Origin: Aeromonas enteropelogenes
GTDB taxonomy: Bacteria; Pseudomonadota; Gammaproteobacteria; Enterobacterales; Aeromonadaceae
DNA length: 64,000 nucleotides
Assembly: GCF_000819845.1 (NCBI RefSeq)
Contig: NZ_CDCG01000043.1
Coordinates: 32,659-96,658 of the forward strand
Direction: 5' to 3'
The translations under genes were made by a program, and so were the position numbers. Below the pieces are notes generated by a model that ran no database searches, was not told the origin of the DNA, and saw nothing but the letters and a program-made list of their open reading frames with translations. Below, in pieces: positions 45,851-54,192 of the stretch (the first letter of the stretch is position 1; the number at the start of each line of letters is the position of its first letter).

Positions 45851-48800
45851 ATCTCTCATTGTTCGCCATCCGGCAAAAGACCTTCGTCATCTTCTTTGCC
45901 ACCCTCTGCGCCATCGCAGGGGTCTACTCCTATTTCGATCTGGGCAAGCTGGAAGACCCCTCCTTCACGGTAAAGAGCGCCGTCGTCGTCACCCTCTATC
46001 CGGGCGCCACCGCCCAGGAGGTCGAACAGCTGGTCACCGACAAGATAGAGACCAAGATCCAGGAGATGGGGTCGCTGTGGAAACTCAGATCCCTCTCCCG
46101 TCCCGGCAGTTCGATGATCTTCGTCGATCTGCAGGAGAAATACGGCACCGACCAGCTGCCCCAGCAGTGGGACTTGCTGCGCCGCAAGATCCAGGACGTC
46201 AAGCTGGAGCTGCCTGTGCAGGCCCAGGTCAGCATAGTGCAGGACGAGTTCTCCGAGGTGTATGGCATGCTGTTCGCCGTCTATGGCGATGACATTCCCA
46301 TGCACCAGCTGAAAGATCAGGCCCGTGAACTGCAGCGCAGGATCAAGGCAGTGCCCGGGGTCAAGAAGGTGCAACTGCACGGGGTCAACGAGCAGGTAGT
46401 CAACATCGATGTCTCCGATGAGCGCCTGGCGGAGAGCCACATCTCCCTGGCGGAGCTTGTCACCCAGCTCAACAGCCAGAACGTCCCGGTGCAGACCGGC
46501 GACTATCACCTCGGTATCGAGAACCTGCGCGTCGCCCAGAGCGGCCAGTACCGTAACGTGGAGGATATCCGCAACCTGATGCTCACCACGGGGCAGCCCG
46601 GGGCTGGCACAGGCACATTGCGCCTGGGGGACGTGGCCGATGTCTATCTCTCCTACCAGAGCCCGGCCCTGACCGAGAGTCGCTACAACGGCCAGCAGGC
46701 CATCACCCTCGCCGTCAGCCCCCAGGACGGGATCAACGTGGTCAGCATCGGCGACGAACTGACCCGGGTATTGCAGCAATTCGAGGCCGAGCAGCCCCTT
46801 GGCACCGGGGTTGGCGTCATCGCCTACCAACCCACCGAGGTGATGAAGTCCATCAACAACTTCGTGCTCAACCTGATCGAGAGCATCGTCATCGTGGTGG
46901 TGGTGCTGCTGGTCTTCATGGGCTGGCGCAGCGCCACCATAGTCGGGGCCAGCCTGTTGCTGACCATATTGTTCACCCTGGTCTACATGAACCTCACCGG
47001 GGTCGATCTGCAGCGCGTCTCTCTCGGCTCCTTTATCCTGGCGCTCGGCATGCTGGTCGACAATGCCATCGTCATCGTGGATCTGTTTGCTGCCAAGCTG
47101 CGCAAGGGAATAGAACGCACCACCGCCGTCAAGGAGTCGGTACAGGAGATGGCGTTGCCGCTCCTGGGGGCGACCGTGATCGCCTCCCTCGGCACCGCCC
47201 CCGTGCTGCTCTCCCAGACTGACTCGGCGGAGTTCTCCCTCTCCATCGTCCAGGTGTTGTGCAGCTCCCTGCTGCTCTCCTGGGTGGTCGCCATGGTGGT
47301 CACCCCGTTGATGTGCTGGGCCTTCATCAAGGCATCTGACCAGGATGAGAGCAGCGCGCCCAAGAGCAAGGCGGCCCGCCTGTATCACCAGGCTGTCAAC
47401 TGGACGGTGGAGAACCCCAAGAGCGCCCTTGCCCTGGTGTTGCCCCTGTTGCTGCTCACCGTGCTGAGCGCCCCCCTGCTCAAGGTCAACTTCATGCCGA
47501 GCTCGGATCGCAGCATCGTCTTTCTCGACTACTGGCTGCCGAGCGGCGGTCGCATCGACAACGTCTCCCAGGACATGAAGGTGATCGAACAGTGGCTGTT
47601 GCAGCAACCCGAGGTGGCAAGCATCTCCAGCTACATGGGCGAGAGCGCCCCCCGTTTCTCGGTGACCATCGAGCCGGAGCCGCTGGATCAGAGCTACGGC
47701 CAGATCCTGATCAACACCAAACAGTTTGACGACATAGCACCGCTGGTCGCCCGGGGCGATGCCTGGCTCGCAAGCCGCTTCCCCTATGCCGAACCCAGAT
47801 TCCGTCCGCTCAAGCTGGCCACCAAGGACAAGTTCAGCATCGAGACCCGCTTTGAAGGGCCGGATCCCAAGGTGCTCAAGCAACTCTCGGCACAGGCGCA
47901 AGCCATCCTGCAGGCCCATCCCGACACCAAATACATCCGTGATGACTGGCGTCAGGAGAGCAAGGTGATGACCCCCATCATCAACCAGGCAGCCGCTCGC
48001 CAGGCGGGTGTCACCCGAACCGACATCGCCCTGGCCATCAGCCGCGCCACCGAAGGAGTACAGATAGGCACCCTGCGCCATCAGGACGACATGATCCCCA
48101 TCAAGCTGCGAAGCGCCAACGGTTCCCTGGAAAACCTGGAGAGCCTGCCGGTGCGATCCGTCCTCGGCCAGCACAGCGTGCCGCTTGGACAGGTCATCGA
48201 CGGCATCGAGATCACCGGGGAAGAGAGCATGATCTGGCGCCGCAACCGGCTCCCGGCCATCACGGTACAGGCTGATGTGAAAGGGGGAACCACCGCCTCC
48301 GAGGTACGCAAGGAGCTGGCCCCCCAGCTGGAGGCCATCAAACTGCCCGCCGGTTATGAGATGCACTGGGGCGGCGAGTACTACGACGAAAAGCGCTCCA
48401 TCGACGATCTGATGGAGCAGAACCCCAAGGCAGCGGTGATGATGCTCATCATACTGGTGGCCCTGTTCAACGCTTATCGTCAGCCCATCATCATCTTTAC
48501 CACGCTGCCGCTGGCATCGATTGGCATCATCTGGGCCTTGTTGCTCACTGACAAGCCATTCGGCTTCATGGCCATCGTCGGCATGATCTGCCTCTCGGGC
48601 ATGATCATCAAAAACGGCATAGTGCTGCTCGATCAGATTGAGCTGGAACGGCGTAGTGGCCGCACCATCGCCGAGGCGGTCAAGGAGGCGACCCTCAACC
48701 GCACCATGGCGATCTCCATGGCGGCGCTGACCACGGTACTCGGCATGGTGCCGCTGTTGACCGACAGCCTGTTCGATCAGATGGCGGCCACCATCATTGG

Positions 48801-48933
48801 CGGCTTGGTCGCGGCCTCCGCGCTCTCGCTGTTCATCATGCCTGCGCTCTACATGCTCTTCTTCCGGGCGGAGCAACAAGCAGAAGCCACAGCCCGTCAA
48901 CAGATCACCGAAGAGGAACACAGCCATGAATAA
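45847..48933 (+). CDS. RND-type efflux pump inner-membrane transporter
   Basis: At 1028 residues the protein has the AcrB-like plan: twelve membrane helices and two large periplasmic loops (about residues 35-335 and 555-860). Helix 4 carries the proton-relay motif GMLVDNAIVIVDLF with its aspartate pair position. The family repeats, such as FTVKSAVVVTLYPGATAQEVEQ and QLNSQNVPVQTG, are visible. It resembles the Vex/Vme group of Vibrio pumps rather than AcrB itself. Probable substrates are drugs, bile salts or metabolites. Confidence 0.92.
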   Translation: MNLSLFAIRQKTFVIFFATLCAIAGVYSYFDLGKLEDPSFTVKSAVVVTLYPGATAQEVEQLVTDKIETKIQEMGSLWKLRSLSRPGSSMIFVDLQEKYGTDQLPQQWDLLRRKIQDVKLELPVQAQVSIVQDEFSEVYGMLFAVYGDDIPMHQLKDQARELQRRIKAVPGVKKVQLHGVNEQVVNIDVSDERLAESHISLAELVTQLNSQNVPVQTGDYHLGIENLRVAQSGQYRNVEDIRNLMLTTGQPGAGTGTLRLGDVADVYLSYQSPALTESRYNGQQAITLAVSPQDGINVVSIGDELTRVLQQFEAEQPLGTGVGVIAYQPTEVMKSINNFVLNLIESIVIVVVVLLVFMGWRSATIVGASLLLTILFTLVYMNLTGVDLQRVSLGSFILALGMLVDNAIVIVDLFAAKLRKGIERTTAVKESVQEMALPLLGATVIASLGTAPVLLSQTDSAEFSLSIVQVLCSSLLLSWVVAMVVTPLMCWAFIKASDQDESSAPKSKAARLYHQAVNWTVENPKSALALVLPLLLLTVLSAPLLKVNFMPSSDRSIVFLDYWLPSGGRIDNVSQDMKVIEQWLLQQPEVASISSYMGESAPRFSVTIEPEPLDQSYGQILINTKQFDDIAPLVARGDAWLASRFPYAEPRFRPLKLATKDKFSIETRFEGPDPKVLKQLSAQAQAILQAHPDTKYIRDDWRQESKVMTPIINQAAARQAGVTRTDIALAISRATEGVQIGTLRHQDDMIPIKLRSANGSLENLESLPVRSVLGQHSVPLGQVIDGIEITGEESMIWRRNRLPAITVQADVKGGTTASEVRKELAPQLEAIKLPAGYEMHWGGEYYDEKRSIDDLMEQNPKAAVMMLIILVALFNAYRQPIIIFTTLPLASIGIIWALLLTDKPFGFMAIVGMICLSGMIIKNGIVLLDQIELERRSGRTIAEAVKEATLNRTMAISMAALTTVLGMVPLLTDSLFDQMAATIIGGLVAASALSLFIMPALYMLFFRAEQQAEATARQQITEEEHSHE

Positions 48934-50404
48934 GCGCAGCATGGGCGCGATTGCGACCCTGATCATGCTGGGGGGATGCGCCATGGCCCCCGATTACCAG
49001 CCCCCCGAGAGCCGCCTCAACAGCGTCTATCTCAATCAGGGGGCCCAGGGCACCACAACCGAGGGTGAACCCGGCCACACCTGGTGGGCCCAGTTCCACG
49101 ACCCCCAACTCAACGATCTGGTGGCGAGAGCACAGCGCCAGAACATCACTCTGAAGATCGCAAGCCAGCGCATTCAGGCGGCCCAGGCCTACCAGAGCGC
49201 CGTGGCGTCGTTCAAGGTACCAACCCTGACCCTGGGAGCCGGCTATGCCGACATCCGCCTGAGCGAAAACGAAGCGCTGATGGGACAGGCGGTGAGTGGC
49301 ATCGCCCTGCCCCCGGCGCTCGGGGGAGGCACGGCCAAGCTGATGGACAGGGATCCCACCGAGACGTTTGTCGGGATCAATGCCGCCTGGGAGCTGGACC
49401 TGTTCGGTCGCATCGACAGCCTGAGCCAGGCCGCCGCCATTCGCGCCGAGCAGGCCGAGATCATGCGCCAGGGGCTCAACACCGCCATGACGGCCGATGT
49501 GATCAGCAACTACCTGCAATATCGCGGCGCCGAGGAGCGTATCGCCATCGCCACCAAGAACCTGCGCGAGCAGGAGGAGACGCTGGCCATGGTTGAATCC
49601 CTGAATCGTACCGGCTACGGCTCGGAGCTCGATGTGGCCAATGCCCGCGCCGGCCTGGCCACCGCCAGGGCCAGCCTTCCCATGCTGGAGACGGCCAGGA
49701 GCGTGCACCTGAGCCGGCTTGCCGTGCTGCTGGGGGAGCCCGTCAGCCAGACCCGGGCCCGTTTCTCGCCTGCGCCCCTGCCGAGCATGACGGCGCTGGT
49801 GCCGACCGGTTTGCCTGCGTCGCTCTTGACCCGTCGACCCGACATCGCCCTCGCCGAGCGGGCCATCGCCGCCAAGAATCAGGAAGTGGGCGCAGCCATC
49901 GCCGACCGCTATCCCAAGGTATTCCTGACCGGTGCCCCCGGTCTGGTCTCCGGCGAGACAGGCTCCCTGTTCGAATCGGGCTCGACCACCTGGGCCCTTG
50001 GAGCCGGTGTGTCGTGGAACCTGTTCGACGGCGGCCGCGGCGAGGCCATGGTCAAAATTCAGGAGGCGGGTCTGAAAGAGGCGGCCCTGGCCTACCAGAA
50101 CCAGGTCAACAGCGCCTTCAACGAGGTGGAAACCACCCTGGTCGCCTACGGCAACAGCCTGCAATACAGCAAGCATCTTGGCGAAGCGAACCAACAGGCG
50201 CAAACCGCCCTCACCAAGGCCAAGGCCCTCTACCGGGCTGGTCTGGTCAACCACCTTTCGGTGCTGGACGCAGAGCGCCAGCAAAACAGCGTGCAGGATG
50301 CCGAAATCGTGGCCCGGCTTAACAGCGCCACCAATGTGGTCCTGCTGCACAAGGCCCTGGGGGGAGACTGGGAAGTTCCCCAACCTGCACCGAGTCAGGG
50401 GTAA
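48926..50404 (+). CDS. NodT/OprM-type outer-membrane efflux lipoprotein
   Basis: The 492-residue outer-membrane factor completes the tripartite pump. It has a lipobox LGGC (Cys18) and two repeated coiled-coil halves, with typical sequences WELDLFGRIDSLSQAA and GAGVSWNLFDGGRGEAM. I chose the ATG at 48926, which overlaps the pump stop by eight bases; the frame is open upstream but inside the pump gene. A very strong terminator follows. Confidence 0.92.
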   Translation: MNKRSMGAIATLIMLGGCAMAPDYQPPESRLNSVYLNQGAQGTTTEGEPGHTWWAQFHDPQLNDLVARAQRQNITLKIASQRIQAAQAYQSAVASFKVPTLTLGAGYADIRLSENEALMGQAVSGIALPPALGGGTAKLMDRDPTETFVGINAAWELDLFGRIDSLSQAAAIRAEQAEIMRQGLNTAMTADVISNYLQYRGAEERIAIATKNLREQEETLAMVESLNRTGYGSELDVANARAGLATARASLPMLETARSVHLSRLAVLLGEPVSQTRARFSPAPLPSMTALVPTGLPASLLTRRPDIALAERAIAAKNQEVGAAIADRYPKVFLTGAPGLVSGETGSLFESGSTTWALGAGVSWNLFDGGRGEAMVKIQEAGLKEAALAYQNQVNSAFNEVETTLVAYGNSLQYSKHLGEANQQAQTALTKAKALYRAGLVNHLSVLDAERQQNSVQDAEIVARLNSATNVVLLHKALGGDWEVPQPAPSQG

Positions 50405-50417
50405 GAGCACACCCTAG

Positions 50418-50455
50418 AAACGGCATCACCGGCCCATGGCCGGTGATGCCGTTTT
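50418..50455 (+). terminator. Terminator of the RND pump operon
   Basis: A perfect 17-bp stem (AAACGGCATCACCGGCC and its complement, 50418-50434 and 50438-50454) with the loop CAT is followed by the T of a TTTT run. It is also located at the 3' end of the convergent mdlB gene and may act in both directions. Confidence 0.9.
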
Positions 50456-50478
50456 CACTCCTTGCAATTGACCCGCGC

Positions 50479-52230
50479 TCAGGCCCGCTTCTCCTCGAGC
50501 CAGGCCCCCTGGCTCTGCATCTCGAACAGCTGGGCATAGTGCCCCCCGAGCGCCATCAGCTCGCCATGGGTGCCCCGTTCGCTCACCTGACCGCGAGAGA
50601 GCAGCAGGATCTCGTCCGCATCGACGATGGTGGAGAGGCGGTGGGCGATGGCGATGGTGGTGCGGCCACGGCGCGCCGCCGAGAGCGCCTGGGAAAGCGC
50701 CAGCTCGGTCTGGGAGTCCACGCTGGCGGTCGCCTCGTCCAGGATGAGGATGCGCGGATCCCCCACCAGGGCACGGGCAAACGAAAGCAGCTGGCGCTGA
50801 CCGGCAGAGAGGTTCTTGCCCCCCTCCTCCATCAGGGTCTCGAGCCCTGCTGGCAGACGCTTGACAAAATCGGCGAGCTGCACGTCGCGCAGCGCCTGCC
50901 AGAGCCTGGCATCATCGATACCGTCGCGCCCGAGGCGCAAATTCTCGGCCAGAGTCCCGACGAAGATAAAGGGATCCTGCTGCACCAGCCCTATGCTGCG
51001 GCGCACCGCCGAGAGCGACAGACTCTCCATGGGGTGATCATCGAAGCGAATGGTGCCCTGATCCAGCGGATAGAAGCCCATCAGCAGGCTGATGATGGTG
51101 GACTTGCCGCTGCCGGTGTGACCCACCAGCGCCAGCATCTGGCCGGGACGGGCGGCAAAGCTCACCTCATGCAGCACCTGCTGCTCACCGTCGTAGGAGA
51201 AGCTCACTCGTTCGAAACTGACCCGTCCCTGCAAGGCCACAGGATCACCAGCCGTGCTCTCGCGCTCTTCATCGAGCAGGGCAAAGACCCGCTCCCCGGC
51301 CACCATGGCCTGTTGCAATTGGTTGAGCTGGTTGGTCATCTCGATAAGGGGCTCGATCATCCGCCCCAGATAGCTGATAAAGGCGTAGAGCACCCCCACC
51401 TGGATGGCGCCCCCCGCGCTCAACCCTTCATGAGCAAACAGCGCCAGCAGCCCGATCAGCACCATCATGTAGAAGAGATCGATGAGCGGGCGCAACAGGA
51501 TGCCGTTGATCTTGAGGCTCTTGAGCCTGGCGGCCCAGTGCTCCTGGTTGACCCCGGCAAAGACATTGGCGAAGTGGCGCTCCTGCACCATGGCCTGAAT
51601 GACCGGCATCCCCTGCAAGGATTCGTTGAGGCGGCTGTTGATATCGGAGAGCAGGCTGCGAGTCGCCCGCACCACGGGCACGCTCAAGCGTTGATAGAGC
51701 CACATCACCCCGGCCACCGCCGGCAGCAACATGGCGCACACCAGCATCAGGCGCAGATCCAGCAGCGCCATGGAGATGAGGATGCCGCACAGGAGCACCA
51801 CCTTCTGCACCAAGAGACCAATCACCTGTACATAGAGGTTCATGATCGCTTCGGTGTCGTTGGTGATGCGGGAGATAAGCGAGCCGGAGCGATGCTTGTC
51901 AAAGTAGCTGGCAGGCAGACGGATGGCGGTGGCGAATACCTGCTCACGAAGAGTTTGCACCACCGCCTGGGCGATGCGGTTGAAGCGCAGGGATTGCAGA
52001 TAAAAACCAGCAGCCGACACCACCTGCAGGCCGAGATAGCCCGCCGCAATGGCGGCGATCATGCCCCACTCCAGCCGGCGCGGCGCCAGATAGTCGTCGA
52101 TAAAGAGCTTGATAAGCAGAGGGCCCGCCACCTCGGCACCGGTGGCCAGCAGCAGGCAAATACCGGCCTGGGTCAGCCAGGCGGGATAACGGGTGCAATA
52201 AGCCAGCAGGCGTTTAATCGTTGGATTCAC
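50479..52230 (-). CDS. mdlB: Heterodimeric ABC exporter half, MdlB-like
   Basis: The 583-residue protein is a fused membrane-ATPase half-transporter with six helices in the first 300 residues. Walker A is GHTGSGKST, the signature LSAGQRQL and Walker B ILILDEATASVD. Alignment by eye with E. coli MdlB is close, for example in AYVGLQ, SRITNDTE and GVLYAFISYLGR. It pairs with the upstream MdlA to form a heterodimeric exporter, called SmdAB in Serratia, which pumps drugs. It lies 76 bases downstream of mdlA in the same operon. Confidence 0.9.
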   Translation of the reverse strand: MNPTIKRLLAYCTRYPAWLTQAGICLLLATGAEVAGPLLIKLFIDDYLAPRRLEWGMIAAIAAGYLGLQVVSAAGFYLQSLRFNRIAQAVVQTLREQVFATAIRLPASYFDKHRSGSLISRITNDTEAIMNLYVQVIGLLVQKVVLLCGILISMALLDLRLMLVCAMLLPAVAGVMWLYQRLSVPVVRATRSLLSDINSRLNESLQGMPVIQAMVQERHFANVFAGVNQEHWAARLKSLKINGILLRPLIDLFYMMVLIGLLALFAHEGLSAGGAIQVGVLYAFISYLGRMIEPLIEMTNQLNQLQQAMVAGERVFALLDEERESTAGDPVALQGRVSFERVSFSYDGEQQVLHEVSFAARPGQMLALVGHTGSGKSTIISLLMGFYPLDQGTIRFDDHPMESLSLSAVRRSIGLVQQDPFIFVGTLAENLRLGRDGIDDARLWQALRDVQLADFVKRLPAGLETLMEEGGKNLSAGQRQLLSFARALVGDPRILILDEATASVDSQTELALSQALSAARRGRTTIAIAHRLSTIVDADEILLLSRGQVSERGTHGELMALGGHYAQLFEMQSQGAWLEEKRA

Positions 52231-52306
52231 AGACTCTCCCCACTGCGTGTTTCAGGGGCGCAAGACGGGCGCAACAAGTCATTCAGTAACCGTCCAATAG
52301 CCGGGT

Positions 52307-54043
52307 TCACTGGCTCTCCTCCACGTCTTGTTCGAGGCGCTGGTAACGGACCATATCCGCATACCAGCCATTGTGGGCCATCAGGGCACCGTGGCGGCCC
52401 CGCTCACTGACACGTCCCTGCTCCAGCACCAGGATTTCGTCGGCCTGCTCCACCGCCGTCATGCGGTGGCTGACCAGGATCAGGGTGCGGCGATGAGCCT
52501 TGAGGGCGTGCAGGATCTGCTGCTCGGTATGGGCATCCACCGCAGACAAGGCATCATCCAGCACCAGAATGGGCGCCTCCAGCAAGAGGGCCCGGGCAAT
52601 GGCGAGCCGTTGCTTCTGTCCGCCGGAGAGGGTCACCCCCTTCTCCCCCACCTCGGTTTCGTATCCCTTGGGGAAGCGGACGATGTCATCGTGAACGCAG
52701 GCGATACGAGCCACCCGCTCTATCTCCTCCTGGCTGGCATCGGGCCTGCCGAGGGCAATGTTGGCGGCGATGGTGGTGGAAAACAGGAATGGCTCCTGCG
52801 GCACATAGGCAAACTGGCGGCGCAGCTCGCCAAGCGCCAGCTGCTCGATGGGAACACTCCCCATAGTGAGCTGCCCGGCGCTCGGGTTGGCCAGGCGCAT
52901 CAAGAGCTTGAGCAGCGAGCTCTTGCCTGCGCCGGTGCGCCCCACCACGCCGAGCATGCCGCCCCGCTGCAAGGTAAAATCGATATCCTGCAACAGGTCG
53001 CGCTGCTCCAGCCGGTAGCCTACCCCGCTTGCGCTGAGCGGAAATGTACTGGTGAGCACCTGTGGCTGCGCGGGATCCTCGATGTCGCTGCGCTCGGCAA
53101 GCAGACTCTCGATGCGCGAATAGGCGGCGCTGCCCCGCTCTATGATGTTGAACAGCCAGGCGATGGCAAACATGGGCCAGATCAGCTGGCCAAGATACAT
53201 GGTGAAGCTGGTGAGCTCCCCCAGGGTCAGTTCACCCTGCAGCACCAGGGCGCTGCCCCCTGCCACCGCGAGGAAGTAGGAGCAGCCGATACACAGATAG
53301 ATGACGGGATCGAATTTGGCGTCGATGCGTGCCACCGCCATGTTGCGCTCCCCCGCCTGACGGGTCAGCTCGGCAAACCCCTGATCCTCCAGGGATTCCA
53401 CCGCATAGGATTTGAGCACCCGGACACCCGAGAGGGCCTCCTGGGTCTTGTTGTTGAGTCGGGAGAAGGCCCCCTGCGCCGCCTTGAACTCCTTGTAGAT
53501 CTGCTTGCCAAAGCGGTTCATGAAAAACGCCATCACAGGCAATGGAAGCAGGGAGAGCAGGGTCAACTGCCAGGAGTACTGGCTGCACATGATGGAGAGC
53601 ACCAGGATGCCGACGATCATGGAGTCCACCAGGGTCAGCACCCCCTCCCCGGCGGTCATCTCCACCGCCTGGATGTCGTTGGTGGCATGAGCCATCAGAT
53701 CACCGGTACGGTGACGCTGGTAAAAATCGGGGCTCATGCGGGTGAAGTGGCCAAACAGGCGATTGCGCAGCACATAGGCCAGCCGGTAGGAGGCACCAAA
53801 CAACATCACCCGCCACACGTAACGAAGCAGATAGATGAGCAACCCAAGGCCAAACAGTCCGGCCAGGTAACGCAACAGGGTGTCATTATCCAGCTCCCCC
53901 TTGGCGATACCATCCACGACCCAACCCACCACCTTGGGGGGGATCACCGTCAGTATGGCGACCATCATCAGCAGGGTGATGGCGATCAGATACCGCCGCC
54001 ACTGCTCCTTGAAAAACCAGCCCAATCGTAGAAATACGCTCAC
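52307..54043 (-). CDS. mdlA: Heterodimeric ABC exporter half, MdlA-like
   Basis: The 578-residue protein has six membrane helices and an ATPase domain with Walker A GRTGAGKSS, signature LSGGQKQR and Walker B ILVLDDALSAVD, with DD in place of the usual DE. That replacement marks a degenerate ATP site, as in E. coli MdlA, so the dimer with MdlB would have one consensus site. Other shared segments are PPKVVGWVVDGI, YLLRYVWRVMLFGASY and FARMSPDFYQRHRTGDLMA-like text. It is the first gene of the pair. Confidence 0.9.
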   Translation of the reverse strand: MSVFLRLGWFFKEQWRRYLIAITLLMMVAILTVIPPKVVGWVVDGIAKGELDNDTLLRYLAGLFGLGLLIYLLRYVWRVMLFGASYRLAYVLRNRLFGHFTRMSPDFYQRHRTGDLMAHATNDIQAVEMTAGEGVLTLVDSMIVGILVLSIMCSQYSWQLTLLSLLPLPVMAFFMNRFGKQIYKEFKAAQGAFSRLNNKTQEALSGVRVLKSYAVESLEDQGFAELTRQAGERNMAVARIDAKFDPVIYLCIGCSYFLAVAGGSALVLQGELTLGELTSFTMYLGQLIWPMFAIAWLFNIIERGSAAYSRIESLLAERSDIEDPAQPQVLTSTFPLSASGVGYRLEQRDLLQDIDFTLQRGGMLGVVGRTGAGKSSLLKLLMRLANPSAGQLTMGSVPIEQLALGELRRQFAYVPQEPFLFSTTIAANIALGRPDASQEEIERVARIACVHDDIVRFPKGYETEVGEKGVTLSGGQKQRLAIARALLLEAPILVLDDALSAVDAHTEQQILHALKAHRRTLILVSHRMTAVEQADEILVLEQGRVSERGRHGALMAHNGWYADMVRYQRLEQDVEESQ

Positions 54044-54106
54044 ACCACCGACCTTTGGCGTCCACCAGCCCGCCCGTCTGGGCAGCGATGGGGATGCCTC
54101 GAAATA

Positions 54107-54144
54107 GGAAGAAAGGAAACAGTCGCCTCCGGCTGGAGGCGACT
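54107..54144 (-). terminator. Terminator of the hybrid kinase gene
   Basis: The perfect 10-bp stem AGTCGCCTCC/GGAGGCGACT (54121-54130, 54135-54144) with loop GGCT is followed leftward by GTTTCCTTTCTT. It lies 49 bases past the kinase stop and upstream of mdlA. Confidence 0.75.
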
Positions 54145-54192
54145 CGAATGAAGGCTAATCATATCCCGAACCGGAAGGGTTGAGAATAATTA

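Noticed and set aside
45856..48984. 1042-codon open frame on the minus strand
   Set aside because: It is the mirror of the RND pump gene, caused by the GC-rich codon pattern. It has histidine/glycine-rich text with no domain, while the plus strand codes for a full family protein.
48905..50410. 501-codon minus-strand frame
   Set aside because: It lies fully within the outer-membrane efflux gene and shows no domain or ribosome-binding site.
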